Of a stretch of DNA of 58,291 nucleotides, positions 28,403 to 38,014 are shown piece by piece; within the stretch, counting starts at the first letter, position 1, and every line of letters begins with the position of its first letter. Below the pieces are notes generated by a model. It worked only from the letters and a program-made list of their open reading frames with translations, had not been told where the DNA came from and did no database searches. Both the position numbers and the translations under genes were made by a program. This DNA is from Aquimarina agarilytica ZC1 (lineage in GTDB: Bacteria > Bacteroidota > Bacteroidia > Flavobacteriales > Flavobacteriaceae): contig NZ_JH621269.1 in assembly GCF_000255455.1 (NCBI RefSeq), positions 1 to 58,291 on the forward strand, given 5' to 3'.

Positions 28403-29353
28403 TTATTGTAATGAATCGTTAGGCTTACTGTAATCTTTATTCTTTTTTCCAAAAACAGAAAAATGAACATAACGCTTAGGGTTAAGTTTCATATCCTGTA
28501 ACAACATGTCTAATTGACGAGTAGCCTTATCTAAATTATTATAAACATTATCATCGTTTAAAAACTTACCTGCACTACCCTTTCCCGATTTTAAACTAGC
28601 TGCTATATCCGAAAATGTAGTTACCGAAGCATCAAGTTTAGTAATCAAATCATCCACAGGAGCTTTTGATAATTTAGTTGATAATGATTTTATACCTGCA
28701 GAAGCTTCATTAAAGTTAGTAATTGTTTGCGACAATTTAAGTTGATTATCAGATATTAATGTTTGTGCTGTACCCGTAGTGTACTTTAACGATTGTAATG
28801 ATGAAGATAAATCCTTTAAGGATTTACTGATAACCGTCGTATTTTCTTCATCTAAAACTTTATTTAATGAACCTATTAAAATATCTGTTTTAGTTAAAAC
28901 GGTTTCAATTTTGGATTGTAATGGCGACAATTGACTTGTTAAGGAGTCAATCATACCTAATTCTTTGTTGGATTTTAAAAAATCTTTATCTTTTGCAAAA
29001 ACACTAGGATTTTTTTCGGGCACAATAGCCAATCCGTTTCCGGCTACAAAGCCCATGCTATAAATTTTAGCTTCGCTATTTTTGCCAAATTCAAAATTAT
29101 TAGCAACGCTAAAAGTTACTTTTAACTTACCATTCGCATCTGCAAACTCAATCTTTAGTACTTTTCCTACTTTAAATCCATTTATAGTTACAGGAGAAGA
29201 TGTTGAAAGTCCTTCAACATTATCGTACATCGCATAAAATACCCGATCGTTTCTTAATAAGTTTTTCCCACTTAAAAAACTATATCCAAAAATTAATAAA
29301 GCAATGGCAGAAAGTACTAATATTGATGCTTTAACTTCTTTTGTAATCTTCAA
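28403..29353 (-). CDS. MlaD/MCE family lipid transport protein
   Basis: This 316-residue protein has an N-terminal anchor (ASILVLSAIALLIFGYSFLS), one MCE domain (about 35-115, with YDNVEGLSTSSPVTINGFKV and GFVAGNGLAIVPE), and a long helical C-terminal part rich in Leu/Ser. MCE proteins form periplasmic rings that carry phospholipids between membranes. The start is TTG at 29353, giving MKITKEVKASILVLSA. Neighbours are the amidase upstream and the Fe-S operon downstream, the usual flavobacterial order. Permease and ATPase partners are not in the window. Confidence 0.88.
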   Translation of the reverse strand: MKITKEVKASILVLSAIALLIFGYSFLSGKNLLRNDRVFYAMYDNVEGLSTSSPVTINGFKVGKVLKIEFADANGKLKVTFSVANNFEFGKNSEAKIYSMGFVAGNGLAIVPEKNPSVFAKDKDFLKSNKELGMIDSLTSQLSPLQSKIETVLTKTDILIGSLNKVLDEENTTVISKSLKDLSSSLQSLKYTTGTAQTLISDNQLKLSQTITNFNEASAGIKSLSTKLSKAPVDDLITKLDASVTTFSDIAASLKSGKGSAGKFLNDDNVYNNLDKATRQLDMLLQDMKLNPKRYVHFSVFGKKNKDYSKPNDSLQ

Positions 29354-29555
29354 AATTGATGTTTGTTTTATAAATTCAAATTTAACAAATTAAATGGGAC
29401 TTCATGTTAAACTAAGCACATGTCGTATCTAATTTTTAATGAATCCAATTTATTATGCAAACATATCAAAATGTTTGCCTTTTAAATCATATAAGTATAG
29501 AAATAACAATTAAGCGTTTATTCATAATATAAATTTTGAATAATCAATACTAATT

Positions 29556-30725
29556 TTAAAACTCTATAGCTTCCGATAATGGAATTTTCTTTTTGTTTTT
29601 AAAGGCGACTATAAAACACGATGAAAATCCTTTTTTAACAGCTGACTGTTTTACTATTTTTATATCATCATATGATTTTTCCACACCATAATAATATTTA
29701 TAAACTCCGTCACTTTCCTCAAAATAAACACCATCTAGGCCTTTAAAATTGGCTGGAGCAGTATCCAATTTGCTAGAACCTGCGGCTAATTGTATTCTAA
29801 ATTCAATAATTGAATCCTTATTAGTTTCTTTTGCTATGATCTGCGGACTAGCTTTGGTACTATCTTTTTTTATTGTTTCAGTATTCTTTTCAGTAGACTG
29901 CTCTTTTTCTTTGTTCATCGTAATCGAAGGTTTTTCGACTGCACTATAAGATTCTACCACAGTATTTTGATAGTTCTTGATCGCTTTTGCTATTGACAAA
30001 GCCATTTGCTGCTTTCCATTATTGGAATTTAAATACTTTCCTTCATTTTTGTTGGTTAAAAAACCCGTTTCGATAAGTACACTTGGCATAAAAGTTCGGT
30101 GCAATACCAAAAATCCTGCTTGCTTTACCCCTCTATCAAATCTTTTTAATTGTTTTGTAAAATTTTGTTGAACAAAACTTGCTAAGTTTAAGCTTTGCTC
30201 TAAATATTCTTCCTGCATTAAAGTCAGCCCAATAACCGATTCTGGTGAATTAGGATCAAAACCATCATAATCTTGTTCATAATTATCCTCCAATAATATT
30301 ACAGCATTCTCTTTTTTGGCAATATTAAAGTTACGTTCATTAGCATGTAGTCCCAAAACAAAGGTTTCAGTTCCATAGGCATTACTATTGTGTGCATTAC
30401 AATGTATTGATACAAATAAATCTGCTTTTGCTTTATTTGCTATATCCGCACGTTTACTTAATGGGATAAATACATCTGTTTTTCGCGTGTAAATCACTTT
30501 TATATTAGGCGATTTGTTTAATATATCACCAATTTTTAATATGATGTCTAAGGCAATATTTTTTTCAAAATAGCCATTACCTCTATTTCCCGAATCATGT
30601 CCTCCGTGACCTGCATCTAAAACAACAACAAAAGGTTTATTATCCTTAACGGGAATGGCACTTGTAAAAATAGCAGTGGATAAAACCGCTAATAAAGTGA
30701 CATATAAATAATGTATTTTAATCAT
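29556..30725 (-). CDS. N-acetylmuramoyl-L-alanine amidase
   Basis: This 389-residue zinc amidase (Amidase_3) cleaves peptide stems from peptidoglycan, usually at division. The start at ATG 30725 gives a signal peptide (MIKIHYLYVTLLAVLSTAIF). Zinc-site motifs are VVLDAGHGGHDSG, FVSIHCNAHN and catalytic VLIETGFL. A Ser/Lys-rich linker leads to a C-terminal ~80-residue domain resembling SPOR-like binding modules (IEFRIQLAAGS...). The longer frame to 30776 adds a non-signal-like prefix. Divergent from lptD, as commonly seen in the family. Confidence 0.9.
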   Translation of the reverse strand: MIKIHYLYVTLLAVLSTAIFTSAIPVKDNKPFVVVLDAGHGGHDSGNRGNGYFEKNIALDIILKIGDILNKSPNIKVIYTRKTDVFIPLSKRADIANKAKADLFVSIHCNAHNSNAYGTETFVLGLHANERNFNIAKKENAVILLEDNYEQDYDGFDPNSPESVIGLTLMQEEYLEQSLNLASFVQQNFTKQLKRFDRGVKQAGFLVLHRTFMPSVLIETGFLTNKNEGKYLNSNNGKQQMALSIAKAIKNYQNTVVESYSAVEKPSITMNKEKEQSTEKNTETIKKDSTKASPQIIAKETNKDSIIEFRIQLAAGSSKLDTAPANFKGLDGVYFEESDGVYKYYYGVEKSYDDIKIVKQSAVKKGFSSCFIVAFKNKKKIPLSEAIEF

Positions 30726-30939
30726 AGATAATTTAAATTTACTAAAAGCGTTACTATATATTTTACTTTTCGTCACACATTATTCAGTTTTGCGTCCATT
30801 GAGTACAATTAAACCAAAAATAAAATAAAAAAGGAAATCACTTTTTTAATACAATAACAATACCAAGCTGAAAAATAAATGTAATTTAGCTCGCTGAAGT
30901 AACATGTTATTTCTTGCTACAAAAATAAGTTTATAAGAT

Positions 30940-33648
30940 TTGCAAACAACATTGCGCTATATATTTTTTTTAATCCTTTTGTGGTGTAGTATGCCTACTA
31001 CTTTTGCACAGTCAAAACCATCTACAGAAAACCAAAAGGAAGTTAAAAAAGGAGTCACCGACACCTTAAAGAACCCCGTTGAACTCAATCTTACTGAGCA
31101 AGACTCCATATTAAATGATAGTTTAAAAAAGAAATCATTTTTGCAAGGCAATGTGGTATACAGTGCAAAAAACTATATGCGCTTAAATCGTAGAAATAAT
31201 AAAATGTATTTATACGATGATGCTAAAATAAAATATACCGACATGGATATTGAATCGGGGAGCATCATTATACACCAAAGTAAAAAAGAAGTATATGCCA
31301 AAGGTATTGTTGATACTGCTGATGCTTATACACAGACTCCTATTTTTACTCAAGGACAAAATGTTGTTGAACCAGATACTATTCGTTTTAATTTTGACAC
31401 TAAAAAAGCCCTAATTTATAATTCCAAAACCAGTCAAAGTGGTTTTAATATTATTAATGAAGTTTCTAAACGTGAAAATGATTCGGTAGTTTACATGAAA
31501 AATGTGCGTTTTACCACTTCAAAAAATCTAGATGATCCTGAATATTACTTCTACGCTCGACGTATAAAATTTGTTCCTAAAAAGAAAATTGTATCGGGAC
31601 TTGTTAATATGTATATCGCCGATGTTCCCACTCCACTTGGACTACCATTTGGTTATTTCCCCATGAAGGAAGAAGCGGTATCTGGTTTTATAATACCCAG
31701 TTTTAATGACAGTAATGACAGGGGATTTACCTTGCAAAATGGTGGATATTATTTTGCCATAAGTGATTATATGAATTTAACCCTTGTTGGTGATTATTCA
31801 ACAAACAATAGCTTTGCCATACGTGCTGATTCTGATTATGCCAAAAGATATCGATTTACTGGTAATGTAAGTATTCGTTATGAAAACAATATTACAAGTG
31901 AGCGTGGTTTTTCTGATTTTTCCAAAGCAACCAATTATAATATTAGATGGTCACATACTCAAAGTCAAAAAGCAAGCCCTAATTCACGTTTTAGCGCAAA
32001 TGTAAACTTTGGTAGTAGTCAATTTTTTAGACAATCACGAAATCTTACTAATGTTGCATCCAGTTTAAATACTGAATTAAACACAGGTATATCTTACAGT
32101 CGAACTATTCCAACTAACCCACAAATAAATTTTGATACAGCATTACGTATAAGGCAAAACACCAGTGATCAATCCATAAATATAACTACACCAATAAACA
32201 TTAATGTAGCTCGAATTTATCCACTAGCTCCAAAAGTAGGGTCAAAAAAAGGAATTTTACAAAATATAAACCTACAACTAACCACTCAAGCAGAAAGTAG
32301 AATTAACACCGATGATGATAATTTTTTAAAATCACAAATGTTTAGAGATGCTGATATTGGTGTTCGTCATAATATTCCTTTAAGTACTAATTTTAAAATT
32401 TTAAAACACCTAAGCGCTTCGGCAAGTACGACCTTTACGGAAAGTTGGGTTTTTGAAACCATACAACAAAGCTACCAACCCAATGATCCCAGAAGTAACC
32501 AGAATACAGGTGTATTAAATGATACAATTAAAGGATTTGATAGTTTTAGAACTTATAATTTTAGTACCAGCTTAGGTACTACTATATATGGTACTAAAGA
32601 ATTTAAAAAGGATGCTAAAATAAAAGCAATTAGACATGTAGTCCGCCCAAATATAAGCTACAGCTATGGGCCTTCTTTTGATCAATTTTATGAAGAATAT
32701 ATTATTCCTGCAGATGCTACATTAAACAGAGAACAACGAATTGTTGAATATTCAAGATTTGCTGGAGGTTTTTATAGCCCACCGGGTAATAGAGAATCCA
32801 GTTCCATGAGTTTCTCCATAAATAACGTACTTGAAGCCAAAGTTACAGACAGAGATACAACAAAACTTGAGGCTAAAAAAATTAAAATATTAAACTCATT
32901 AAACTTTAGTAGTGGCTATGATTTTAGGGCCGATTCTTTAAATTTAAGACCTATTAGTGTTAGAGGAAGCATTCCTGTTGTTAAAAAATTGACATTAAAC
33001 TTTGGGGGTACCTTAGATCCTTATGCATTAAATAGTAATAACCGAAGAATTAATCGTTGGAATATTGACAATGGAGGTAGTTTGCTTAGACTTACTAATG
33101 CCAATTTAAATTTTGGCTATTCTTTTTCTAGTAATGATTTTAAAAATAAAAAAGAAAAGGAGCCTGATCCCAACGATATAAATAATGAGACCTTTAGAAA
33201 TGGTGGTCGACCAGACGATTTATTTGGAACACATACTGATTTTAGAGATGGTAGCCTTTTTGAAGATGAAACTGATGAAGAGAAAGCTGAAAAAACAGAC
33301 GTAGCATTTTACAATTATAAAATGCCTTGGTCATTACGCTTATCCTACTCGGTGAATTATTCAAATAACGCTAGACAAGATCAGATTTCATCACAGTCGT
33401 TATCCTTTTCGGGTGATATCGAATTAGCCCCCCGATGGAAGGTCGGAGCTTCTTCGGGTTACGATATAGTAAATAAAGGATTTACATTCACAAACTTACG
33501 ATTCCAACGAGATTTAGAAAGTTGGAGAATGAGTTTCAACTGGGTGCCATTTAGCACCATCACTTCTTGGAATTTCTATATTGGAATTTCCTCTTCGGTA
33601 TTAAGTGATATTAAGTGGGATAAACGACGCCAACCAGATAGAAGATAG
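30940..33648 (+). CDS. lptD: LPS assembly outer-membrane protein LptD
   Basis: This 902-residue outer-membrane protein inserts lipopolysaccharide into the outer leaflet. The start is TTG at 30940, giving signal peptide MQTTLRYIFFLILLWCSMPT. An OstA/LptA-like jelly-roll region (about 55-200, AKNYMRLNRRNNKMYLYDDA) precedes the large beta-barrel with aromatic girdles that ends near DIKWDKRRQPDRR. Length fits Bacteroidota LptD. Divergent from the amidase gene, and followed 19 bases later by proC. Confidence 0.88.
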   Translation: MQTTLRYIFFLILLWCSMPTTFAQSKPSTENQKEVKKGVTDTLKNPVELNLTEQDSILNDSLKKKSFLQGNVVYSAKNYMRLNRRNNKMYLYDDAKIKYTDMDIESGSIIIHQSKKEVYAKGIVDTADAYTQTPIFTQGQNVVEPDTIRFNFDTKKALIYNSKTSQSGFNIINEVSKRENDSVVYMKNVRFTTSKNLDDPEYYFYARRIKFVPKKKIVSGLVNMYIADVPTPLGLPFGYFPMKEEAVSGFIIPSFNDSNDRGFTLQNGGYYFAISDYMNLTLVGDYSTNNSFAIRADSDYAKRYRFTGNVSIRYENNITSERGFSDFSKATNYNIRWSHTQSQKASPNSRFSANVNFGSSQFFRQSRNLTNVASSLNTELNTGISYSRTIPTNPQINFDTALRIRQNTSDQSINITTPININVARIYPLAPKVGSKKGILQNINLQLTTQAESRINTDDDNFLKSQMFRDADIGVRHNIPLSTNFKILKHLSASASTTFTESWVFETIQQSYQPNDPRSNQNTGVLNDTIKGFDSFRTYNFSTSLGTTIYGTKEFKKDAKIKAIRHVVRPNISYSYGPSFDQFYEEYIIPADATLNREQRIVEYSRFAGGFYSPPGNRESSSMSFSINNVLEAKVTDRDTTKLEAKKIKILNSLNFSSGYDFRADSLNLRPISVRGSIPVVKKLTLNFGGTLDPYALNSNNRRINRWNIDNGGSLLRLTNANLNFGYSFSSNDFKNKKEKEPDPNDINNETFRNGGRPDDLFGTHTDFRDGSLFEDETDEEKAEKTDVAFYNYKMPWSLRLSYSVNYSNNARQDQISSQSLSFSGDIELAPRWKVGASSGYDIVNKGFTFTNLRFQRDLESWRMSFNWVPFSTITSWNFYIGISSSVLSDIKWDKRRQPDRR

Positions 33649-33667
33649 TATAATAAATACCATAAAC

Positions 33668-34465
33668 ATGAACATAACTGTTATTGGAGGAGGTAATATG
33701 GGATTAACCTATGCCCTTTCTATTCATAAAAATTTTGACAACGCTAGCATTTCCATTCTTGAAAAAGATGAACATAAAATAACTGAGTTAAAAAATACTA
33801 CCCCTTTTTCCATTTATAATAAAGAAGCTGATTGTTTAGCTTCGGCCGATATAATATTGTTAGCCATTAAACCACAAGCTGCTGTACTGGTATTTGAAAA
33901 AATTGCTCAACTTGTCACGCCTGAAAAAATAATTATTTCGATAATGGCCGGTGTAACTATGGAAACTATTAAGGACGGATTACAAGCTCCAAAAATTGTA
34001 CGTGCCATGCCTAACTTACCCGCCCAATTAGGTAAAGGAGTTACCGGATACATGATTTCCGAAAGTATCTCCGAAAATGAAGCCCTACAAATACAGCATA
34101 TTTTAAGTGCTACTGGCAAAGCTATACGTGTTTATAAAGAAGATGATATTGATGCCATTACTGCATTATCTGGTAGTGGACCTGCTTATGTATTTTATTT
34201 TATGAATGCAATGATGGAACAAGCCAAAACATATGGTTTTTCGGAAAATGATGCAAAAGAGATTGTATTACATACTTTTTTAGGCACTTCTAATTTATTT
34301 GAAAATTCAGATGACAATGCCCAATTATGGATAGATAAAGTGACCTCAAAAGGAGGAACAACTCATGCTGCTCTTACTAGTTTTAAAAGTGATCATTTAG
34401 ATAAAAAAATTCAAAAAGGAGTTAACGCCGCTTTTGAAAGAGCTAAAGAGTTAGCAAAAAGTTAA
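33668..34465 (+). CDS. proC: Pyrroline-5-carboxylate reductase
   Basis: This 265-residue enzyme makes proline from pyrroline-5-carboxylate using NAD(P)H. The start at ATG 33668 gives MNITVIGGGNMG, the Rossmann motif at the very N-terminus; the longer frame from 33605 overlaps lptD and is rejected. MPNLPAQLGKGVTGY and the C-terminal LSGSGPAYVFYF and TSKGGTTHAAL signatures are typical of ProC. It lies 19 bases after lptD. Confidence 0.93.
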   Translation: MNITVIGGGNMGLTYALSIHKNFDNASISILEKDEHKITELKNTTPFSIYNKEADCLASADIILLAIKPQAAVLVFEKIAQLVTPEKIIISIMAGVTMETIKDGLQAPKIVRAMPNLPAQLGKGVTGYMISESISENEALQIQHILSATGKAIRVYKEDDIDAITALSGSGPAYVFYFMNAMMEQAKTYGFSENDAKEIVLHTFLGTSNLFENSDDNAQLWIDKVTSKGGTTHAALTSFKSDHLDKKIQKGVNAAFERAKELAKS

Positions 34466-34540
34466 AAAAAGTGACCATTCAACACAACAAATGTAAGTTG
34501 TATTGAGTTTAATAATTTAAATTTTAACTAAACAATCTAT

Positions 34541-35440
34541 ATGGAAAAGACGGAGACCCCTAGCTCATCATCTAAAGTACAGAAAATTATAATTGGAGCA
34601 TTAATTCTTTTAAGTATTGGTGCGCTGTATTTTGCCTTCTCTAACTATTCTCAATTAAAGGAAAACCAGCAGTTTTTTGAAACAGAAAAATCAGTTCGAA
34701 TAGCAGAATTAAAATCTTTACAAAAAGAATATGATGATTTACAATTGAATGACTCAATTCATCAAGATGAAATTTTAGAAATTAATGAACGTTTAAAAAT
34801 TGTATTAGATTCTGTTGAAGACTTAAAGGCCAATACAGCACTAGTAAATGATTTACAAAGGGTTAAACGTAATTTATTAGCTAAATTAAAACGTTTAAAA
34901 CTAGAAAATAAAGAGTTAAAAGAAAAAAATGCCTTATTAGCTATTGAAAAGGACAGTATTTCTTCTGAACTGTCAAGTGCCTTAGTTGTTTATGATTCGG
35001 TTAATGAAATAAAGAAAAACCTTGAATTAGTAGTAGCTAAAGCTCAAAAATTATTTATTTCTAAAGTTGACTCTAAAGCAGTTAAAATAAAAGGCTCTAA
35101 TAAAGTATCAACGGTAACTAAAGCTAAAAAGGCTTCAGGTTTAGAAGTTTGTTTTGACGTACAAGCTAACACAGTTGCTGAAGCTGGTGAAAAGAGTTTT
35201 TATATTCAAGTAGTATCACCATCAAAACAAGTCATTGGTGGACGTTATTACATGAATGAAGAAAACAATAGATCTATTAATTTTAGTAAAGTTGCAAAAT
35301 TTCGCTACAAAAAGAAAGCTATGACAGTATGTGATTTTGTAGAACCTTTAGAAAATGAATCTTTTGAAAGCGGTAAGTATACCATAAATATATTTGATGG
35401 TATCAATTTAGTAAGTTCTACTGCTCTTAATTTAAAATAA
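34541..35440 (+). CDS. Membrane-anchored coiled-coil protein of unknown function
   Basis: This 299-residue protein has a single membrane segment (IIIGALILLSIGALYFAF, about 15-32), a long coiled coil (about 35-165) with Leu/Glu/Lys heptads, and a C-terminal globular domain (about 190-299) containing GLEVCFDVQANTVAEAGEKS and YTINIFDGINLVSS, which looks beta-rich. Related flavobacterial proteins are sometimes labelled ParA without basis: no Walker motif is present. Probably an inner-membrane protein reaching into the periplasm. A strong terminator follows. Confidence 0.7.
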   Translation: MEKTETPSSSSKVQKIIIGALILLSIGALYFAFSNYSQLKENQQFFETEKSVRIAELKSLQKEYDDLQLNDSIHQDEILEINERLKIVLDSVEDLKANTALVNDLQRVKRNLLAKLKRLKLENKELKEKNALLAIEKDSISSELSSALVVYDSVNEIKKNLELVVAKAQKLFISKVDSKAVKIKGSNKVSTVTKAKKASGLEVCFDVQANTVAEAGEKSFYIQVVSPSKQVIGGRYYMNEENNRSINFSKVAKFRYKKKAMTVCDFVEPLENESFESGKYTINIFDGINLVSSTALNLK

Positions 35441-35464
35441 CTAAGCTTTTAATAGCTTGCTTGT

Positions 35465-35497
35465 AAATCCCATTTTTAATTAAATGGGATTTTTTTA
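35465..35497 (+). terminator. Intrinsic terminator
   Basis: An 11-bp stem (AAATCCCATTT at 35465-35475 with 35482-35492), 6-nt loop and T-run, 24 bases after the coiled-coil gene stop. Confidence 0.85.
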
Positions 35498-35522
35498 TTT
35501 TAATGACATCTGTATTTATCTA

Positions 35523-35683
35523 ATACCATTTACCATTTGAAATTACTGTAATAAATCGCCCTTTTTTCCTTTCTAGTTAAACATAAAAAGAAACCCTAAC
35601 TATATCTATGTCTATCTTTCTGTTTTGTATCAAGAAAAAAATTATCAATTTCTTATACAATACTTTCAAACGGCAAATGGTAT
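35523..35683. repeat. 161-bp MITE-like element with 20-bp imperfect terminal inverted repeats
   Basis: The left end (35523-35542, ATACCATTTACCATTTGAAA) matches the complement of the right end (35664-35683) at 18 of 20 positions. The inside has no ORF. It fills the gap between the coiled-coil gene terminator and the TerB-like gene end. Terminal repeats of this size around non-coding DNA are typical of miniature inverted-repeat elements; mobility is inferred. Confidence 0.45.
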
Positions 35684-35691
35684 AAACAAAC

Positions 35692-36069
35692 TTATTGAGT
35701 AATTTCGCTCAAATCCATTTTAAATTTTTCTAATAAATCTTTTGAAAAATTATCAATTAATTTTTGTTCTTCGCTATTAACTCCATCATTGGCTTTTGCT
35801 ACCTCTTCAAGTATATCAATTAAAAAATCAAACTCTGGATCGGGTCCATGTATTTTGCAGTAAGAAATTACTTTTTTATACAATTCATCAACAGTACTCC
35901 CCCTAGATACTTCATAATCAAAAGACCATTTAATATCTTCTCCCCAAGGATGATCACTTAATTTTTCTTCAATAACTTTCAATTCTTCAGGTTGGATTAC
36001 ACCATCAATCATTGCAATCACATAAATTAATTCACCAAAAGTCTCATATAATTTTCGAATATCCTTCAT
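35692..36069 (-). CDS. TerB-like protein
   Basis: This 125-residue, mostly helical acidic protein resembles the TerB/DjlA-N fold: YVIAMIDGVIQPEELKVIEE near the N-terminus and EVAKANDGVNSEEQKLIDNF near the C-terminus carry two D-G-x-x-x-x-E turns that could bind metal ions. I start at ATG 36069; the longer frame uses a TTG two codons upstream. The family is known from tellurite-resistance clusters, but no other ter gene is present, so the role here is unknown. Confidence 0.7.
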   Translation of the reverse strand: MKDIRKLYETFGELIYVIAMIDGVIQPEELKVIEEKLSDHPWGEDIKWSFDYEVSRGSTVDELYKKVISYCKIHGPDPEFDFLIDILEEVAKANDGVNSEEQKLIDNFSKDLLEKFKMDLSEITQ

Positions 36070-36483
36070 TTTCAAACTCTTTTACAACAAACAAAAACAA
36101 CAAAATACTTACATTGACTAAACCAATTTATACCATAAAAACTTTTCAATATGATACTGAGATACACTAAATCATTACACTATACAGACAGAATATTATT
36201 AGTAATACAGTTATAAGCTACACAAAATACAAATAAAAGCATCTGGTTTACAATTGATTTATTACATACAAAATGACTTACACAATTAACTAGTATGAAT
36301 TTCGTATACCTATGCAGATTCATTTTTTTACTAGTCTAAGACAAAAAATCAAGCATTACCTTAGGCTTCGGTTTCATTTTGTAAGCAAGAATCGTAGAAA
36401 AAGAAACTACATAGATGTAGAATTTTTGTTAGTAAATCATGTTATTTGATAATATCTATAAAAATAGCCAAAATTATCCATAA
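36070..36483. other. AT-rich gap between TerB-like and gltD genes
   Basis: About 415 bases without a gene or tRNA-like structure. I see no ORF with protein-like composition. It should contain the TerB-like gene's promoter on the minus strand. Confidence 0.4.
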
Positions 36484-36526
36484 AAAAACCTGATACATAT
36501 ACTATATTTTTATGTATCAGGTTTTT
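36484..36526 (-). terminator. Intrinsic terminator of the gltBD operon
   Basis: A 16-bp stem (36484-36499 with 36511-36526; core CCTGATACATA) with an 11-nt loop. It has A/T-tracts on both sides and sits 22 bases beyond the gltD stop, so it ends gltBD and could also act on the other strand. Confidence 0.85.
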
Positions 36527-36548
36527 AGAAAAAACTTATTTAATAAAT

Positions 36549-38012
36549 TTACACTCCTGGTAAATCTCCTTCTTCATTTTTAGATGGCAAATCAGATTTC
36601 CCCATTAAGTAAATATCTACTTGTCTTGCGGCCTCTCTACCTTCGGAAATTGCCCAAACAATTAATGATTGTCCACGGCGCATATCACCTGCAGTAAATA
36701 TATTAGGTACGTTAGTTTGATAATTACCGTAGTCCGCCTTGTAATTTGAACGTGCATCGGTTTCAATACCTAATTGTTCCGCTAAATAGTTTTCTGGCCC
36801 TGTAAAACCTAATGCCAGTAATGCTAAATCACATGGCCAAGTTTTTTCAGTTCCTTCAATTTCAATTAACTGAGGACGTTGACCTGGAACAATTTTCCAT
36901 TCAACATTAACGGTTTTTAATGCCGTTAATTTTCCATCTTTATCCGTTACGAATTCCTTCGTATTAATTAACCAATTACGCTCTACCCCTTCTTTATGAG
37001 AAGATGATGTTTTAAGCTTTAATGGCCAGTAAGGCCATGGTGTACTTGCTGCTCTATCTCCTGGAGGCTTAGGCATAATTTCAAAATTAACTACCGATTT
37101 TGCTCCCTGTCTATTAGACGTACCCACACAGTCAGATCCTGTATCACCACCTCCAATAACAATAACATCCTTATCTGTAGCTAATACTTGATCTTTAACC
37201 TCTTTTCCAAACACAACTTTTGTTTGCTGTGTTAGGAAATCCATAGCTTGAACTACTCCATCGGCATCTATACCTGGTGTAGGTAATGAACGTCTTTGAG
37301 TAGCACCACCTGTTAATACAATGGCATCAAAGGCTTTTAATTCATCAACCGATACACTTTTACCAACATTAGCATTTACTTTAAAAGTAATCCCTTCTGC
37401 TTTTAAAATGGCAACACGACGATCAATAATCTCCTTTTCCATTTTAAAGTTTGGAATCCCGTAACGTAACAATCCTCCAACTTCATCATCCCTTTCAAAA
37501 ACTGTCACTAGGTGACCAGCTCTGTTTAATTGCTGTGCCGTAGCTAATCCTGCAGGACCAGAACCCACAACAGCAACAGTTTTACCTGTACGTGTTTTAG
37601 GAGCTTGAGGCTTTATCCATCCTTCTTTAAAAGCACGTTCCACAATATTTTTTTCTATATTTTCAATAGAAATTGGATCTTCAATAATACCTAATACACA
37701 TGCTTGCTCACATGGAGCAGGACATAAACGTCCTGTGAATTCAGGGAAATTATTTGTAGAATGTAATATTAATGAGGCTTTTTGCCATTCCCCTTGGTGC
37801 ACCATGTGATTAAAGTCAGGAATTAAATTTCCTAACGGACAACCACTATGGCAAAAAGGAATACCACAATCCATACATCTCGATCCTTGAGTGGTAATTT
37901 CTTTCTCACTCAAAGGAATCGTAAATTCTTTATAATCTTGCAAACGCTCTTTTACAGGTTCGTAAGCTTCGTCTTTTCTTTCGAATTCTTTAAATCCAGT
38001 TACTTTTCCCAT
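36549..38012 (-). CDS. gltD: Glutamate synthase small subunit
   Basis: This 487-residue subunit feeds NADPH electrons into glutamate synthase. It has an N-terminal 4Fe-4S region (CMDCGIPFCHSGCPLGN and RLCPAPCEQACVLG), an FAD-binding GxGxxG motif (VAVVGSGPAGLA near 147-158), an NAD(P)H site (VIVIGGGDTGSDC) and a second FAD motif (NIFTAGDMRRGQS). It starts two bases after the gltB stop, so the pair is translationally coupled. Confidence 0.95.
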   Translation of the reverse strand: MGKVTGFKEFERKDEAYEPVKERLQDYKEFTIPLSEKEITTQGSRCMDCGIPFCHSGCPLGNLIPDFNHMVHQGEWQKASLILHSTNNFPEFTGRLCPAPCEQACVLGIIEDPISIENIEKNIVERAFKEGWIKPQAPKTRTGKTVAVVGSGPAGLATAQQLNRAGHLVTVFERDDEVGGLLRYGIPNFKMEKEIIDRRVAILKAEGITFKVNANVGKSVSVDELKAFDAIVLTGGATQRRSLPTPGIDADGVVQAMDFLTQQTKVVFGKEVKDQVLATDKDVIVIGGGDTGSDCVGTSNRQGAKSVVNFEIMPKPPGDRAASTPWPYWPLKLKTSSSHKEGVERNWLINTKEFVTDKDGKLTALKTVNVEWKIVPGQRPQLIEIEGTEKTWPCDLALLALGFTGPENYLAEQLGIETDARSNYKADYGNYQTNVPNIFTAGDMRRGQSLIVWAISEGREAARQVDIYLMGKSDLPSKNEEGDLPGV

Positions 38013-38014
38013 AA

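Noticed and set aside
29397..29545. Possible small gene or RNA between the MlaD and amidase genes
   Set aside because: Only AT-rich sequence with no ORF, hairpin or tRNA-like arms.
33605..33667. Longer proC start overlapping lptD
   Set aside because: The Rossmann motif starts right at ATG 33668; the extra 21 residues are just lptD codons in another frame.
34541..35440. ParA-like partitioning ATPase label for the coiled-coil protein
   Set aside because: No Walker A or B motif and it has a membrane anchor and coiled coil.
35692..36069. Tellurite-resistance system from the TerB-like gene
   Set aside because: No other ter gene nearby; the fold alone does not show resistance.
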